A stretch of DNA of 64,000 nucleotides. Source: Desulfallas sp. Bu1-1 (GTDB lineage: Bacteria > Bacillota > Desulfotomaculia > Desulfotomaculales > Desulfallaceae). The notes beneath the pieces are model-generated. The model did not search any database. It worked only from the letters and a program-made list of their open reading frames with translations, and had not been told where the DNA came from. The stretch lies in NCBI RefSeq assembly GCF_015594625.1, contig NZ_JADNRQ010000011.1, forward strand, positions 38,238 through 102,237. Reading direction: 5' to 3'. Below, piece after piece: positions 62,821-64,000 of the stretch. The first letter of the stretch is position 1; every line of letters begins with the position of its first letter. The position numbers and the translations under genes were made by a program.

Positions 62821-63228
62821 TCATTCCATGGTGATTATTTCCGCGTACTGCTCCGGGTCGAAATTTCTGTCATAATTAATTGCCCCGAAAGCTTCGGGAA
62901 AAGATTTCTTCAAATGCAAAAGCATGGGTATCATTAGTTGTTTCAAACCGGCGGGGGCTGATGGCCGGGTCACTGATTCCAGCAGCTCTTTCCACTGCGG
63001 GATGGTATAACGGTACACGATCCTGGTTTTGGTTGCCCCTGAAGTGATTTCGGTAGGAAATTTGAACCTGCTTTCTCCTTCAAAAACGCGTTGTGTTGAC
63101 ACGGGCATGGGTACACCGGCACCTTTACCGTAAACCGCGATGGCGATAATTTCCGTTTTACCCGCGTTTTCATGCAGTTTATCCGGCTGAATCTCCTGGA
63201 CCAGCAACATGGGCAGGTTATTATTCAA
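62821..63228 (-). CDS. Unrecognised protein upstream of the dehydratase operon
   Basis: A 135-residue soluble protein that I cannot place. It has a beta-rich N-terminal part (MLLVQEIQPDKLHENAGK, EIIAIAVYGKGAGVPMPV, ESRFKFPTEITS) and a helical C-terminal part (QWKELLESV, LKQLMIPMLLHLKKSFPEAFG). No cysteine, signal peptide or membrane segment. The start is TTG 63228, 6 bases after GAGGTG; a GTG at 63237 overlaps that signal. It is on the same strand as the dehydratase genes, 114 bases upstream, and could be cotranscribed. Confidence 0.7.
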   Translation of the reverse strand: MNNNLPMLLVQEIQPDKLHENAGKTEIIAIAVYGKGAGVPMPVSTQRVFEGESRFKFPTEITSGATKTRIVYRYTIPQWKELLESVTRPSAPAGLKQLMIPMLLHLKKSFPEAFGAINYDRNFDPEQYAEIITME

Positions 63229-63269
63229 ATAAAACACCTCACTGACATGGTTTAGTACATTCGAAAAAT

Positions 63270-63305
63270 CTTAAAGCCTTGTAAATACAGGCTTTATTTT
63301 TTTGC
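63270..63305 (+). terminator. Terminator-like hairpin without an upstream plus-strand gene
   Basis: TAAAGCCT (63272-63279) and AGGCTTTA (63289-63296), 9-base loop, then a run of eight T. No plus-strand gene lies before it; it may be a leftover of a lost gene or flank the insertion sequence. The rest of 63238-63508 is AT-rich and holds no gene. Confidence 0.6.
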
Positions 63306-63508
63306 ATTTTTTTAGCTTCACCTCAAAAACCCCCCTTGATTTTATATCATGGCCAAAATACTTGATTTAGATATTATTAAGGAGATATTTGAGTTTAAAT
63401 TATTTGAATAGTATCTAGCAAACGTTTTTGGAACTTGACAATTTCAGAACCGCCCCAAAATTGACTTGGAAGCTATTTCCAAATTTCAATTTGTAAGGAG
63501 CGGATTTT

Positions 63509-64000
63509 ATGTTAGTTGTCAAGTATTCTCACGAGCAGTACCAATTTTTCGTTAATGATTTTTTAACTCGTTATTTTATTTCGACCGGCCAGCAGATTAC
63601 TCTCGTAATCAGATCTTCTTTAATTGTTAAACTTTGGGGTGCTGACCTTACTGGCATTGTTCAGCTTATCAAGAACCAGTATTCATGCACTAACCGGGGT
63701 GCTCCACCCAAAGATGCAGTTGCCATGTTTCGCTCTCTTATCCTTATGACCCTTAAAGGTGAAACCAGCATCTCTAAGTGGGTTGATACTTTAAAGTCTG
63801 AACCATTTTATGCTATTTTGTCCGGTTTTTTGCCTGCCTGCTTTTCTTCTGTCAAGGTGGATAATATTCCGGCAGATCCTATCCCCGGTGTTGGTACTTT
63901 TTATGATTTTATGGATAGGCTGATTCGTAAGGATCGGATCCTTTATAAATCCAAACTGCGTAAGTTCAAGCGTAAGCCTAAAAAGAAGCAAAAGAAAAAT
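63509..64000 (+). CDS. Insertion-sequence transposase, N-terminal part
   Basis: The frame runs from ATG 63509, behind TGTAAGGAGCGGATTTT, to the end of the window (164 codons without a stop). The segments GAPPKDAVAMFRSLILMTLKG, WVDTLKSEPFYAILSGFLP and VGTFYDFMDRLIRKDR resemble N-terminal regions of DDE transposases. The basic end KLRKFKRKPKKKQKK leads into the missing catalytic part. Codon use is T-rich (GTT, CTT, TTT), unlike the GC-rich neighbours, indicating recent transfer. The terminal inverted repeats could not be defined. Confidence 0.8.
   Translation, partial: MLVVKYSHEQYQFFVNDFLTRYFISTGQQITLVIRSSLIVKLWGADLTGIVQLIKNQYSCTNRGAPPKDAVAMFRSLILMTLKGETSISKWVDTLKSEPFYAILSGFLPACFSSVKVDNIPADPIPGVGTFYDFMDRLIRKDRILYKSKLRKFKRKPKKKQKKN

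Overview
The window reads as chromosome of an anaerobic, spore-forming, Gram-positive bacterium of the Desulfotomaculum/Pelotomaculum type (Peptococcaceae-like clostridia). This is inferred from gene order (trmFO-xerC-hslVU-codY-rpsB-tsf-pyrH-frr-uppS-cdsA-dxr-rseP-ispG-proS; rnc/ftsY; ylxM-ffh-rpsP-khpA-rimM-trmD-rplS-lepB-rbgA-rnhB), from CodY, FapR, Spo0M and FabK, from many TTG/GTG starts behind strong AGGAGG-type ribosome binding sites, and from anaerobic enzymes (an 11-subunit complex I without NuoEFG, a 2-hydroxyacyl-CoA dehydratase-type system, an Fe-S aldo/keto reductase). No tRNA, rRNA or CRISPR array was recognised.

Layout. 1-15700: tRNA modification, recombination, proteolysis, CodY, translation factors, then undecaprenyl and phospholipid precursor synthesis, the MEP pathway (dxr, ispG), site-2 protease and ProRS. 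15841-23801: yceD-rpmF, then a fatty acid operon fapR-plsX-fabH-fabK-fabD-fabG-acpP-fabF behind a perfect FapR palindrome that overlaps its promoter. 23803-25466: rnc and ftsY directly adjacent; the smc gene usually found between them is absent. 25634-31690: a nucleoside salvage cluster (mtnP, mtnA, ahcY-like, class II aldolase, mtaD, DJ-1-like). Together these predict anaerobic recycling of methylthioadenosine, 5'-deoxyadenosine and S-adenosylhomocysteine through deaminated (inosine-type) intermediates and an aldolase shunt. 31749-36724: an accessory stretch with a secreted stalk-domain protein, a broken SMC/RecN-type ATPase fragment, an orphan antitoxin-like gene, small unknown genes, an aldo/keto reductase and an aminotransferase with its own operator. 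36825-43720: SRP, ribosomal and RNA-processing genes. 43773-53764: the complex I operon nuoABCDHIJKLMN, preceded by two mutually exclusive RNA helices. 54070-59453: cold-shock protein, enoyl-CoA isomerase-like protein, MoxR/VWA pair, two cysteine-motif proteins, YraN and Spo0M. 59538-62706 (minus): activator and two subunits of a 2-hydroxyacyl-CoA dehydratase/benzoyl-CoA reductase-family enzyme. The right edge enters an AT-rich insertion-sequence transposase.

The most unusual non-coding structure is a dispersed repeat. A 166-base core occurs without gaps at 22019 (before acpP) and 29550 (before mtaD). It has about 23 differences between copies and conserves an H-type pseudoknot. A separate 5' module of about 60-70 bases precedes the core at 29486 and also stands alone at 38625, before rpsP. 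This looks like a mobile structured RNA. Whether it belongs to a known family (HEARO/omega-RNA is one candidate) could not be determined from sequence alone.
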